A stretch of 64,000 nt of DNA from Micromonospora sp. NBRC 110009 (lineage in GTDB: Bacteria; Actinomycetota; Actinomycetes; Mycobacteriales; Micromonosporaceae), in contig NZ_CP130427.1 of NCBI RefSeq assembly GCF_030518795.1, positions 6,944,001 through 7,008,000 of the forward strand. Reading direction: 5' to 3'. The notes under the pieces are model-generated. The model made no database searches. It was not told the origin of the DNA and saw nothing but the letters and a program-made list of their open reading frames with translations. This document shows positions 17,107 through 29,101 of the stretch, in pieces. The translations under genes were made by a program, and so were the position numbers. Each line of letters begins with the position of its first letter. Position 1 is the first letter of the stretch.

Positions 17107-17424
17107 TCAGTTGGCGGCGAACTCTCCAAGCAGAGCCTTGCGCTGCTGCTCGCCCAGGCCGCGCAGGCGCCGGCTGTCGGCGATCTTGAGCTTCTCCATG
17201 ATCTGGGTGGCCCGGATCTTGCCGATGCCCGGCATCGCCTGCAGCACGGCCGACACCTTCAGCTTGCCGACGACGTCGTCGGACTCGGCCTGCTCAAGGA
17301 CGGTGGCGAGGCTGGTCTTGCCCTGCTTGAGGTCCTCCTTCAGCTTGGCACGGGCCTTGCGGATCTCCGCGGCCTTCTCCAGCGCGGCAGCGCGCTGCTC
17401 AGGGGTCAGTGACGGGAGCGGCAC
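17107..17424 (-). CDS. mihF: Integration host factor, actinobacterial type (mIHF)
   Basis: This 105-residue basic DNA-binding protein is of the Mycobacterium/Streptomyces mIHF family and acts as a nucleoid-associated protein unrelated to HU/IHF. The N-terminus MPLPSLTPEQRAAALEKAA and the helix-two-turn-helix core VGKLKVSAVLQAMPGIGKIRATQIMEKL match the family closely. The GIGKIRA segment contacts the DNA backbone. The GTG start has GAGGAGA at ideal spacing. It sits between pyrF and gmk as in mycobacteria and streptomycetes. The 178-base region upstream probably holds its own promoter. Confidence 0.95.
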   Translation of the reverse strand: MPLPSLTPEQRAAALEKAAEIRKARAKLKEDLKQGKTSLATVLEQAESDDVVGKLKVSAVLQAMPGIGKIRATQIMEKLKIADSRRLRGLGEQQRKALLGEFAAN

Positions 17425-17602
17425 CAGTTCTCCTCAGGTCCCTCATGCGGCGGGCGGGGCGCACCGCCGCTTCTGTGAAACGTGGTGACGCTGGCAACCA
17501 AAGGGGTCCGTGGTTCCCAGCGCGGGGAAAACTAGCGGTCAACGGAGTTTTCGGCAACGTGGACGCGCGAGATCAACGGAAAGTGACCGAGTCGTCAGCC
17601 GG

Positions 17603-18439
17603 TCACGCGCCGGCCAGCGCGGCCGCGCACTCCCCCCGGACCCGGTCGGCGGCGGCCCGCAACGCGGCCACGTCCGGGCCGGCGTGCAGCACCTCGCGGG
17701 AGTACGACGGGAGCACCGACGACAGGCCGGAACCGAAGACGGTGCGCAGGTCGGCGGCCGAGGCGCCCTGCGCGCCGAGGCCCGGAGCGAGCAGCGGACC
17801 GTGCACCGCGGACAGATCGTGACCGGTCTCGCCGATCGTCGCGCCGACCACCAGCCCGAAGCTGCCGAGCGGCTCGGCACCCCGGTTGAGCTGGGAAATC
17901 TCGTCGATGACGGTCTGCGCCACGGTCCGTCCGTCGGCGGTCACGGCCCGCTGCACCGCGGCGCCCTCCGGGTTGGAGGTGAGCGCCAGGACGAAGACTC
18001 CGCCGCCGTGCGCGGCGGCCAGCTCGAACATCGGCGCGAGCGAGCCGACCCCCAGGTAGGGGCTCGCGGTCACCGCGTCGACATACAGCGGGCTGGATGG
18101 ATCGAGGTACGCCGAAGCGTAGGCACTGACCGTCGAGCCGATGTCGCCCCGCTTGACGTCGAGGAGAACGAGCGAGCCACAATTTCGCAACTGTCGGATA
18201 GTTGACTCAAGGATTCCGACACCCCGCGAGCCGAACCGCTCGAAGAAGGCCGACTGGGGCTTGACCACCGCGACCCGGTCGCCGAGCGCCTCCACCACCG
18301 TCCGGCAGAACCGGTCCAGGCCCTCGACGTCGTCGGACAGCCCCCAGCGGGCCAGCAGCCCGGGGTGCGGGTCGATGCCCACGCAGAGCGGTCCCCGCTC
18401 GGCCACGGCCCGGTGCAGGCGGGCGCCGAAGCTCTCCAT
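17603..18439 (-). CDS. pyrF: Orotidine 5'-phosphate decarboxylase
   Basis: This enzyme performs the last step of UMP synthesis. The 278-residue protein is the longer type 2 form common in actinobacteria. It has GIDPHP at the N-terminus, VVKPQSAFFERFG, and the catalytic motif DVKRGDIGST with D94, K96 and D99. C-terminal VGATIG and APGLGAQGA segments bind the phosphate. The ATG at 18439 has GGGAGAG upstream. It is separated from the rest of the pyr genes by bioA, although all lie on the same strand. The interior segment around 18180-18215 is unusually A+T-rich for this genome. Confidence 0.95.
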   Translation of the reverse strand: MESFGARLHRAVAERGPLCVGIDPHPGLLARWGLSDDVEGLDRFCRTVVEALGDRVAVVKPQSAFFERFGSRGVGILESTIRQLRNCGSLVLLDVKRGDIGSTVSAYASAYLDPSSPLYVDAVTASPYLGVGSLAPMFELAAAHGGGVFVLALTSNPEGAAVQRAVTADGRTVAQTVIDEISQLNRGAEPLGSFGLVVGATIGETGHDLSAVHGPLLAPGLGAQGASAADLRTVFGSGLSSVLPSYSREVLHAGPDVAALRAAADRVRGECAAALAGA

Positions 18440-18580
18440 GCGACTCTCCCTCTCCCCTCGCCCGGCGTCGCGCCGGGCGTGTCCGCGACGGGCACCCGTC
18501 GCCCGTCCCTCCTGTCCCCGGCCGCCGTCCGCGGCCGAGGCCGTGCTGCCGCCGCCCGCAACGGCGGCCGGTCGACCGGC

Positions 18581-19855
18581 TCAGCCCGCCTTGACCGCCG
18601 CCTCGATGCCGGCCGCGATCCGGGCCACGTCCGCCTCGTCCGTCACGTACGGCGGCATGGTGTAGACGAGGTCGCGGAACGGCCGCAGCCAGACGCCCTG
18701 CCCGACCGCGGCGGCGGTGGCCCGGGGGACGTCCACCTCGTGGTCGAGCTGGACCACGCCGATCGCGCCGAGGACCCGCACGTCGGCCACTCCGGGGACC
18801 TCCCGCAACGGCGCCAGGCCGGCCCGCAGGCCGGCGGAGATCCTCGCCACCTGCCCGGACCAGTCCCCGGCTCGCAGCAGGCCCAGGGAGGCGTTGGCTA
18901 CGGCGCAGGCCAGCGGGTTGCCCATGAAGGTCGGGCCGTGCGCCAGCACCCCGTCCGCGGAGATCCCGCGGGCGACCTCGGCGGTACACAGGGCGGCGGC
19001 CAGGGTGAGGTAGCCGCCGGTGAGCGCCTTGCCGACGCAGAGCACGTCCGGGGCCACCCCGGCGTGCTCCGCGGCGAACATGGTCCCGGCGCGGCCGAAG
19101 CCGGTGGCGATCTCGTCGAAGACCAGCAGGATGCCGTGCGCCCGGGTGACCTCGCGCAGCACCCGCAGGTAGTGCGGGTGGTGGAAGCGCATCCCGCCGG
19201 CCCCCTGGACCACCGGCTCCACGATCACCGCGGCCAGCTCGTCGGCGTGCCGCTCCACCGCGTCCACCAGGGCCGCCTCGTACGCCGGGTCCGGCGGGGT
19301 GTCGAAGCCGCCCGGCGGCACCGGGGCGAACACCTGCCGGGGCAGCACGTCCCCCCAGAGGTGGTGCATGCCGCCCTCCGGGTCGCAGACGCTCATCGGG
19401 TGGAAGGTGTCGCCGTGGTAGCCGCCCCGCCAGGTGCCCAGCCGGCGGCGCTGCGGCCGCCCGGTGGCCCGCTGGTACTGCAGGCACATCTTCACCGCCA
19501 CCTCGACGCTCACCGAGCCGGAGTCGGCCAGGAAGACGTGTTCCAGGCCGTCCGGGGCCAGCTCGACCAGGGTCCGCGCCAGGCACACCGCGGGCTCGTG
19601 GGTGAGCCCGCCGAACATCACGTGACTCATCCGGCCGAGCTGGTCGGTCACGGCGGCGTCCAGCACCGGATGCCGGTAGCCGTGGATGGCCGCCCACCAG
19701 GACGACATCCCGTCGACCAGCTCCCGACCGTCGGCCAGCCGCAGCCGCACGCCCGCCGCGCTCTCCACGACGTAGGGCGGGCTGGCCGGCGGCAGCGCCG
19801 CGTACGGGTGCCAGACGTGCGCCCGGTCGGCGGCGAGGATCTCCTCAGGCGTCAC
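18581..19855 (-). CDS. bioA: Adenosylmethionine-8-amino-7-oxononanoate aminotransferase
   Basis: This PLP enzyme uses SAM as amino donor to make 7,8-diaminopelargonate in biotin synthesis. The 424-residue protein has WHPYAALPP near the start, VDGMSSWWAAIHGYRHP, SGSVSVEVAVKM, the PLP-contacting D247 in VFDEIATGFGR, and the Schiff-base lysine K276 in CVGKALTGGY. HGPTFMGNPLA is typical of BioA rather than other omega-transaminases. The GTG at 19855 has GGAGGAAGGAG upstream and was preferred over an extension to 19909. No bioF, bioD or bioB lies nearby, so it stands alone between pyrF and pyrD. Confidence 0.9.
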   Translation of the reverse strand: MTPEEILAADRAHVWHPYAALPPASPPYVVESAAGVRLRLADGRELVDGMSSWWAAIHGYRHPVLDAAVTDQLGRMSHVMFGGLTHEPAVCLARTLVELAPDGLEHVFLADSGSVSVEVAVKMCLQYQRATGRPQRRRLGTWRGGYHGDTFHPMSVCDPEGGMHHLWGDVLPRQVFAPVPPGGFDTPPDPAYEAALVDAVERHADELAAVIVEPVVQGAGGMRFHHPHYLRVLREVTRAHGILLVFDEIATGFGRAGTMFAAEHAGVAPDVLCVGKALTGGYLTLAAALCTAEVARGISADGVLAHGPTFMGNPLACAVANASLGLLRAGDWSGQVARISAGLRAGLAPLREVPGVADVRVLGAIGVVQLDHEVDVPRATAAAVGQGVWLRPFRDLVYTMPPYVTDEADVARIAAGIEAAVKAG

Positions 19856-19882
19856 GGACTCGTCTCCTTCCTCCCTGCTCCC

Positions 19883-19957
19883 CCGCGATCTTGCAGTTTC
19901 GGCCCCCACGCCGTCCGATCTGGGCGGTATGCCGGGGCAGGAACTGCAAGATCGCGG
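19883..19957. repeat. Perfect 16-bp inverted repeat with 43-base spacer
   Basis: Arms 19883-19898 (CCGCGATCTTGCAGTT) and 19942-19957 are exact reverse complements. The element fills most of the gap between the pyrD stop and the bioA start. It could terminate pyrD transcription, but the long spacer and the distinctive arm sequence look more like a dispersed genomic palindrome. Confidence 0.7.
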
Positions 19958-19966
19958 AAGCTGGGG

Positions 19967-20982
19967 TCAGCGGGGTGGTGAGGTGGAGCGGGCGGCGGCG
20001 CGGACCAGGGGCGGGCCGCGGTAGATGAATCCGGTGTAGAGCTGCACCAGGCTGGCGCCGGCGTCGAACATCCGGGCCGCGTCGTCCGGGTCGAGGATGC
20101 CGCCGACGCCGATCACCGGCAGCCGGCCGCCGGTCTCCCGGTGCACGAAGGCGACCACCTCGCGGGCGCGACCGGCCAGCGGACGCCCGGACAGGCCGCC
20201 GGTCTCCGCGCCGCGCGCCCGGTCGGCCGGGGCGAGCCCGTCCCGGGCCAGGGTGGTGTTGGTGGCGATCACCCCGGCCGCCCCCCGGTCGAGGCAGACC
20301 TCCAGCAGCTCGGCGATGGCCGGCTCGGTCAGGTCCGGGGCGATCTTCACCAGCACCGGCTTCTCCCCCACCAGCGCCGCGAGCAGCGCGTCCAGGTGGG
20401 ACCGGTCCTGGAGGGACCGCAGGCCCGGAGTGTTCGGTGAGGACACGTTGACGGCGAAGTAGTGACCGTGCCCCCGCAACGCCCGGTAGGAGGCCAGGTA
20501 GTCCTCGACCGCCTCCTCCAGCGGGGTCACCTTGGACTTGCCGAGCGAGATGCCCAGCGGTACGCCGAGCGGGCGCGGCAACGCCGCCAGCCGGGCCGCG
20601 AGGGCCGCCGCCCCGGCGTTGTTGAAGCCCATCCGGTTGACCACGGCCTCGCTGTCCCGCAGCCGGAACAGCCGGGGCCGGGGATTGCCCGGCTGGGCGT
20701 GCGCGGTGACCGTGCCGACCTCGACGAAGCCGAAACCCAGTGCCGGCCAGGCGGGCAGCGCGACGCCGTTCTTGTCCATGCCGGCGGCCAGCCCGACCGG
20801 GTTCGGGAAGTCCACCCCGAACACGGTGCGCGGCGCCGGCCGGAAGTAGCGCGCCCGCAGCGCGGCCAGGGCGGCCGGCCGGCGGGACAGGCCCGCCAGC
20901 CGGCGCAGGGTCCACTCGTGCGCGGCCTCCGCGTCCCCGCCCCCGATCCGGAACAGCTGCGGGCGAACCACCCGCTCGAAGA

Positions 20983-20986
<4 letters not shown>
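19967..20986 (-). CDS. pyrD: Dihydroorotate dehydrogenase (quinone, class 2)
   Basis: This enzyme oxidises dihydroorotate to orotate with FMN and passes electrons to quinone at the membrane. The 339-residue protein has the class 2 N-terminal helix region (RPQLFRIGGGDAEAAHEWTLRRL) that docks to the membrane, then FPNPVGLAAGMDKNG, MGFNNAG, NVSSPNTPGLRSLQ with the catalytic serine, VLVKIAPDL and VIATNTT. The GTG at 20986 overlaps the carB stop as GTGA. It is the last gene of the pyr operon before the inverted repeat. Confidence 0.96.
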
Positions 20987-24322
<3,336 letters not shown>

Positions 24323-24330
<8 letters not shown>

Positions 24331-25468
24331 CCTTGCGCCCTTCGATGAGCTCGGCGAAGCGGTCGAACAGGTAGTCCGCGTCGTGCGGGCCGGCCGCCGC
24401 CTCCGGGTGGTACTGGACGGTGAAGGCGGGCACGTCCTTGGCCCGCAGCCCCTCGACCACGTTGTCATTGAGGCAGACGTGGGACACCTGGACGCCGCCG
24501 AACTCGGTGTCGATCACCTGGTCGGGGACGACCGCCCCGGCCTGCGTGCCCGGCACTTCCACGGCGAAGCCGTGGTTGTGGCTGGTCACCTCGACCTTGC
24601 CGGTGGCCCGGTCGAGCACCGGCTGGTTGATGCCGCGGTGGCCGTAGCCGAGCTTGTAGGTGCCGAAGCCGAGCGCCCGGCCGAGGATCTGGCTGCCGAA
24701 GCAGATGCCGAAGAGCGGGATCCGCCGGGTCAGCACCGCCCGGGCCAGCGCGACCGGGCCGTCCGCGGTGGCCGGGTCGCCCGGGCCGGGCGAGAAGAAC
24801 ACGGCGTCCGCCCCGGTGGCGAGCAGGTCCTCGATGGTCGAGGTGGCGGGCAGCACGTGGGTGGTGACGCCGCGGGTGGCGAGCCGGCGCGGCACGTTGC
24901 GCTTGATGCCCAGGTCCAGCGCCGCGACGGTGAACCGGTGCGCGCCCTGCGCCTCGACCACGTACGGCTTCGCGGTGGTCACCTCGGCGGAGAGGTCCGC
25001 GCCGACCATCTGCGGCGACCGGCGGACCCGGTCGAGGAGGGCGCGCGGGTCGTCGTCGACGCTGGAGATGCCGACCCGCATGGCGCCCCGCTCGCGCAGG
25101 TGGCGGGTGAGCGCCCGGGTGTCGACACCGCTGATGCCGACCACACCCTCGGCGGCGAGCCGGTCCTCCAGGCCGCCGGTGGCCCGCCAGTTGGAGCCGA
25201 TCCGGGCCGGGTCGCGCACCACGTACCCGGCGACCCAGATCCGGCCGGACTCGTCGTCCTCGGTGTTGACGCCGGTGTTGCCGATGTGCGGCGCGGTCTG
25301 CACCACCACCTGGCGGTGATAGGAGGGGTCGGTCAGGGTCTCCTGGTAGCCGGTCATGCCGGTGTTGAAGACCGCCTCGCCGAAGGTTTCCCCGACGCTG
25401 CCGTACGCCTCGCCGTGGAAGGTGCGCCCGTCCTCGAGGACGAGGATCGCGGGCCTACGCTTCACCAT
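24323..25468 (-). CDS. carA: Carbamoyl-phosphate synthase small subunit (glutaminase)
   Basis: This subunit hydrolyses glutamine and channels ammonia to CarB. The 381-residue protein has an N-terminal CPSase domain (LVLEDGRTFHGEAYG, FNTGMTGYQE, GNTGVN) and a C-terminal class I glutamine amidotransferase with nucleophile C256 (GICFGSQ) and H354/E356 (YHPEA). The ATG at 25468 directly follows the pyrC TAA (TAAATG), so it is translationally coupled. The stop codon overlaps the carB start. Expression is expected to follow the PyrR control site in front of pyrR. Confidence 0.97.
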
Positions 25469-26746
25469 TTACTTGACAGCCTTTCCGTCCAGGACCGTCG
25501 GCTCGCCGCGCAGGAAGGTCGCCACGATGCGACCCGGCAGCGTCATGCGGGCGTACGGGGTGTTGCGACTGCGACTGGCCAGCTCCGCCGGTTCGATGAC
25601 GCGACGGGCGGCCGGGTCGATCAGGGTCAGGTTGGCCGGCACCCCGGGAGCGGGGTCGACGCCGTGCCCGTCCAGCCCGGCGATCCGGGCCGGGGCGCGG
25701 GACATCCGCTCGGCGATCAGGTCCCACTGGGGGCCGAGCACGTCGAGGGCGATGGAGAGCGCCGTCTCCAGGCCGAGCATGCCCGGCCGGGCGTACGCCC
25801 ACTCGCACTCCTTGTCCTCCACGGCGTGCGGGGCGTGGTCGGTGGCGATGATGTCGAGCACGCCGTCGGCCAGCGCGGCCCGGAGCACAGCGACGTCGCC
25901 CGCGGTCCGCAGCGGCGGGTTGACCTTGTAGACCGGGTCGTAGGTGGCCGCCTTCTCGTCGGTGAGCAGCAGGTGGTGCGGGGTCACCTCGGCGGTCACC
26001 TTCACTCCGCGCGCCTTGGCGTGGCGCAGCACCGCGACGCTGCCGGCGGTGGAGACGTGGCAGATGTGCAGCCGGCTGCCGACGTGCTCGGCCAGCAGCA
26101 CGTCCCGGGCGATGATCGCCTCCTCGGCGACCGCCGGCCAGCCGGTCAGCCCGAGCCGCGTGGAGACCTCACCCTCGTGCATCTGCGCGCCCTCGGTGAG
26201 CCGGGGCTCCTCGGCGTGCTGGGCGATCACCCCGTCGAACGCCTTGACGTACTCCAGGGCCCGGCGCATCAGCTTCGGGTCGGCGACGCAGTGCCCGTCG
26301 TCGGAGAAGACCCGCACCCGGGCCGCCGAGTCGGCCATCGCGCCCAGCTCGGCCAGGCGCTCGCCGGCCAGCCCGGCGGTGACCCCGCCGATCGGCTGCA
26401 CGTCGACCAGGCCGGCCTCCCGACCGAGCCGCCAGACCTGCTCGACCACCCCGGCGGTGTCGGCCACCGGCGAGGTGTTCGCCATGGCGCAGACCGCGGT
26501 GTAGCCGCCGAGGGCGGCCGCCCGCGAGCCGGACTCGACGGTCTCGGCGTCCTCCCGGCCGGGCTCGCGCAGGTGCGTGTGCAGGTCGACCAGGCCGGGC
26601 AGGGCGACCAGCCCGGTGGCGTCGAGCACCGTGGCGTCCGCCGCGGTCAGGCCCGCGCCGGTCTCGGCCACGACACCGTCGCGGATCAGCAGGTCGGTCG
26701 GCGCGCCGCCGACCACACTCACGTTCCTGATCAGGTACGCGGTCAC
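25469..26746 (-). CDS. pyrC: Dihydroorotase (type I)
   Basis: This zinc amidohydrolase cyclises carbamoyl aspartate to dihydroorotate. The 425-residue protein has the ligand motif DLHTHLREPG (H56, H58), the metal-binding HICHVST and TPHHLLL segments, and the late ATDHAPH aspartate motif. It is the class I type, found in Gram-positive pyr operons. The GTG at 26746 overlaps the pyrB stop as GTGA. Interaction with aspartate transcarbamoylase is known for some type I enzymes and would fit the gene adjacency, although the sequence alone does not show it. Confidence 0.96.
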   Translation of the reverse strand: MTAYLIRNVSVVGGAPTDLLIRDGVVAETGAGLTAADATVLDATGLVALPGLVDLHTHLREPGREDAETVESGSRAAALGGYTAVCAMANTSPVADTAGVVEQVWRLGREAGLVDVQPIGGVTAGLAGERLAELGAMADSAARVRVFSDDGHCVADPKLMRRALEYVKAFDGVIAQHAEEPRLTEGAQMHEGEVSTRLGLTGWPAVAEEAIIARDVLLAEHVGSRLHICHVSTAGSVAVLRHAKARGVKVTAEVTPHHLLLTDEKAATYDPVYKVNPPLRTAGDVAVLRAALADGVLDIIATDHAPHAVEDKECEWAYARPGMLGLETALSIALDVLGPQWDLIAERMSRAPARIAGLDGHGVDPAPGVPANLTLIDPAARRVIEPAELASRSRNTPYARMTLPGRIVATFLRGEPTVLDGKAVK

Positions 26747-27669
26747 CGGTTGTTCCCTCCGAGCAGCAGGTAGAGGACGGCCATCCGCACGGAGACCCCG
26801 TTGGCGACCTGTTCGACGATGGTGGAGCGGGGCGAGTCGGCGACCTCGGGTGTGATCTCCATGCCCCGGTTCATCGGACCGGGGTGCATGACGATCGCGT
26901 GCTCGGGCAGCCGGCGCATGCGCGGCCCGTCGAGGCCGTAGCGGCGGGCGTACTCGCGGGCCGAGGGGAAGTAGGAGTCGTTCATCCGCTCCCGCTGCAC
27001 CCGCAGCATCATCACCACGTCCACACCCGGAAGAACGGCGTCGAGGTCGTAGGAGACGTCGGTGCCGGGGGCGAGCGCGTGGGGGAGGTCCACCGGGATG
27101 AGGGTGGGCGGGCCGACCAGGGTGACCTTGGCGCCGAGGGTGGAGAGCAGCAGCACGTTGGAGCGGGCCACCCGGGAGTGCAGCACGTCCCCGACGATCG
27201 CCACGTGCAGGCCGGCGAGCCGGCCCAGCCGGGAGCGCATCGTGTACGCGTCGAGCAGCGCCTGGGTGGGATGTTCGTGGGTGCCGTCGCCGGCGTTGAC
27301 CACCGACCCGTCCACCCAGTCGGCCAGCCGGTGCGGGGCTCCGGAGGCGGGATGCCGGACGACCACCGCGTCGGCACCCATGGCCTGGAGGGTGAGCGCG
27401 GTGTCCTTCAGGCTCTCGCCCTTGGCCACGCTGGAGCCCTTGGCCGAGAAGTTGATCACGTCGGCGCTGAGCCGCTTGGCGGCCGCCTCGAACGAGATGC
27501 GGGTCCGGGTGGAGTCCTCGTAGAAGAGGTTCACCACGGTCCGGCCGCGCAGCGCGGGCAGCTTCTTCACCTCGCGGCCGGCGACGGTGGCCATCTCGGC
27601 GGCGGTGTCCAGGATCTGGGTGGCGGTGGCGGCGTCCAGGTCGGCCCCGGAGAGCAGGTGACGGATCAT
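26743..27669 (-). CDS. pyrB: Aspartate carbamoyltransferase catalytic subunit
   Basis: This enzyme joins carbamoyl phosphate and aspartate. The 308-residue protein has the carbamoyl-phosphate motif STRTR (53-57 within YEDSTRTRISFE), the mobile-loop region SSVAKGESLKDT, HPTQALLD, and the aspartate loop MMLRVQRERM. There is no pyrI regulatory chain gene nearby. The ATG overlaps the pyrR stop as ATGA. Confidence 0.96.
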   Translation of the reverse strand: MIRHLLSGADLDAATATQILDTAAEMATVAGREVKKLPALRGRTVVNLFYEDSTRTRISFEAAAKRLSADVINFSAKGSSVAKGESLKDTALTLQAMGADAVVVRHPASGAPHRLADWVDGSVVNAGDGTHEHPTQALLDAYTMRSRLGRLAGLHVAIVGDVLHSRVARSNVLLLSTLGAKVTLVGPPTLIPVDLPHALAPGTDVSYDLDAVLPGVDVVMMLRVQRERMNDSYFPSAREYARRYGLDGPRMRRLPEHAIVMHPGPMNRGMEITPEVADSPRSTIVEQVANGVSVRMAVLYLLLGGNNR

Positions 27670-28250
27670 GCCGGCGTACCCCCGTAGAGCTTGACCTCGT
27701 CGCCCCCGTCGGTCTCGGCGAGGGTGACCTTGACGCTCTCGGCCAGCGCGGTCGGGATGTTCTTGCCGACGTAGTCGGCGCGGATCGGCAGCTGGCGGTG
27801 GCCGCGGTCGACCAGGACGGCGAGCTGCACGGAGGCCGGGCGGCCGACGTCGCTGAGCGCGTCCAGGGCGGCCCGCACGGTGCGGCCGGAGAAGAGCACG
27901 TCGTCGACGAGGATGACCCGCCTGCCGTCGATGCCACCGGCGGGCAGCTCGGTCGGGCCGACCGCGCGGGTGGCGTGCCGGCGCAGGTCGTCGCGGTAGA
28001 GGGTGATGTCGAGCACGCCGACCGGGACGGTCACGTCCTCGAAGGTGCTGATCCGGGCGGCGAGGCGCCGGGCCAGGGGCACGCCCCGGGTGGGGATGCC
28101 GAGCAGCACGGTGTCGGCGGCGCCCTGGGTCTTCTCCAGGATCTGATGGGCGATGCGGTCGACCACTCGCGACACGTCGGCGGCGGCGAGGATCACCTTC
28201 ACCGAGGGTTGTCGCGGCGGCGACGACTGGGCAGCCGGTGGGTAGGCCAC
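27666..28250 (-). CDS. pyrR: PyrR pyr operon regulator/uracil phosphoribosyltransferase
   Basis: PyrR binds pyr mRNA in the presence of UMP/UTP and represses the operon. Many homologues also have uracil phosphoribosyltransferase activity. The 194-residue protein has the PRPP-binding motif RVILVDDVLFSGRTV (about 111-125), GIPTRGVPLARRL, and LDITLYRDDL. The GTG at 28250 is preceded by an excellent ribosome binding site (GAAGGAGG). A PyrR-type RNA hairpin lies immediately before that site, so the protein probably represses its own translation and that of the coupled genes pyrB, pyrC, carA, carB and pyrD. This mechanism is known from Mycobacterium smegmatis. Confidence 0.95.
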   Translation of the reverse strand: MAYPPAAQSSPPRQPSVKVILAAADVSRVVDRIAHQILEKTQGAADTVLLGIPTRGVPLARRLAARISTFEDVTVPVGVLDITLYRDDLRRHATRAVGPTELPAGGIDGRRVILVDDVLFSGRTVRAALDALSDVGRPASVQLAVLVDRGHRQLPIRADYVGKNIPTALAESVKVTLAETDGGDEVKLYGGTPA

Positions 28251-28256
28251 GGCGGA

Positions 28257-28282
28257 CCTCCTTCCCCGCCTCACGGGACGGG
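28257..28282 (-). promoter_or_regulatory. PyrR-binding RNA hairpin next to the pyrR ribosome binding site
   Basis: On the minus strand, CCCGTC (28282-28277), hexaloop CCGTGA (28276-28271) and GGCGGG (28270-28265) form a 6-bp stem with one U-G pair. This matches the PyrR consensus ARUCCNGNGAGGYU at all loop positions (UCCNGNGAGGY intact). The outer A-U pair is replaced by C-G. It is followed directly by GAAGGAGG (28264-28257), the pyrR Shine-Dalgarno sequence, so bound PyrR would block ribosome entry. The consensus is established knowledge and the assignment here is by eye. Confidence 0.75.
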
Positions 28283-28452
28283 TCGTTAAAGGACGTCTGG
28301 TCTTCCGGGCGGGCCGCGCGGGCCCGGACCGGGGCTTCACGCCACGTTACCAGCGGTCACCGGGCCGGCCGCGGCCGGTACTGACCCCCGGCTCAGGGCG
28401 GAGAAATGCGGACAAGCCGTACCCGCTCTCCGGACCGGCTCCTCTCGAACAC

Positions 28453-28481
28453 TTGACCGCGTGTCGCAATCCCCGTACCGT
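28453..28481 (+). promoter_or_regulatory. Vegetative promoter of bldD
   Basis: TTGACC (28453-28458), a 17-base spacer and TACCGT (28476-28481) form a near-consensus sigma-70/HrdB-type promoter. The predicted start is about 45 bases before the bldD ATG. It lies in the 284-base divergent region shared with pyrR. No clear BldD box was recognised by eye, although BldD autoregulates in Streptomyces. Confidence 0.65.
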
Positions 28482-28534
28482 CACGCTCCGTAGCGATAGC
28501 TGGGAGAACCCCGAGCAGCACTGGGAGTGTCCGA

Positions 28535-29023
28535 ATGCCCTCTGAATACGCCAAGTCGCTGGGCGCCCGCCTGCGCTCCATCCGCCAGCAGCAGGGCCTG
28601 TCCCTGCAGGGGGTGGAGGAGAAGTCGAACGGGCGGTGGAAGGCCGTGGTGGTCGGCTCGTACGAGCGTGGCGACCGGGCCGTCACCGTGTCCCGCCTGG
28701 CGGAGCTGGCCGACTTCTACCGCGTTCCCGTCTCGGAGCTGCTGCCCGACGGCAGCGGGGTGCGCCACGAGCCCACCAGCAAGATCGTCCTGGACCTGGA
28801 GCGGCTCTACGACGAGGCCTCCGAGGACCTCGCCTACGTCGCCCGGTACGCCCGCGCCATCCAGCAGCAGCGCGGCGACTACAACGGCCGGGTGCTCTCC
28901 ATCCGCGCCGACGACCTGCGCGCCCTCGCCATCGTCTACGACGCCTCGCCGTCGGGCCTGATCGAGCGGCTCACCGAGCACGGTGTGCTGGTCGCCGACC
29001 CGCGCGCCTTCTTCGCGTCCTGA
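28535..29023 (+). CDS. bldD: Developmental regulator BldD (c-di-GMP-responsive)
   Basis: BldD is the master repressor of sporulation genes in Streptomyces and dimerises around tetrameric c-di-GMP. The 162-residue protein has an N-terminal XRE-type helix-turn-helix (about 7-72, YAKSLGARLRSIRQQQGLSLQGVEEKS). Its C-terminal domain holds the ligand signature RGD (113-115), eight residues, then RADD (124-127), matching RGD-X8-RQDD. c-di-GMP binding is therefore expected. The ATG has GGGAG seven bases upstream. It is divergent from the pyr operon and convergent with nusB, separated by a strong terminator. The ligand connection makes the GGDEF-type gene at 170-1126 notable. Confidence 0.93.
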   Translation: MPSEYAKSLGARLRSIRQQQGLSLQGVEEKSNGRWKAVVVGSYERGDRAVTVSRLAELADFYRVPVSELLPDGSGVRHEPTSKIVLDLERLYDEASEDLAYVARYARAIQQQRGDYNGRVLSIRADDLRALAIVYDASPSGLIERLTEHGVLVADPRAFFAS

Positions 29024-29040
29024 CGCCAGCTGTCGCCACG

Positions 29041-29074
29041 CGAAGGGCCCGTGCCAGCTGGCACGGGCCCTTCG
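29041..29074. terminator. Perfect palindromic terminator between bldD and nusB
   Basis: A 34-base perfect palindrome (15-bp arms CGAAGGGCCCGTGCC around AGCT) lies between the convergent stops of bldD and nusB. Its outer CGAAGGGCCCG core recurs in the terminator at 62588-62622. Confidence 0.85.
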
Positions 29075-29101
29075 TCGTGTGCGGGGGAGGCGGCCGACGC
29101 C

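Noticed and set aside
18180..18215. A+T-rich patch with a small inverted repeat inside pyrF
   Set aside because: It is in the coding frame around a conserved region of PyrF; no regulatory role can be supported.
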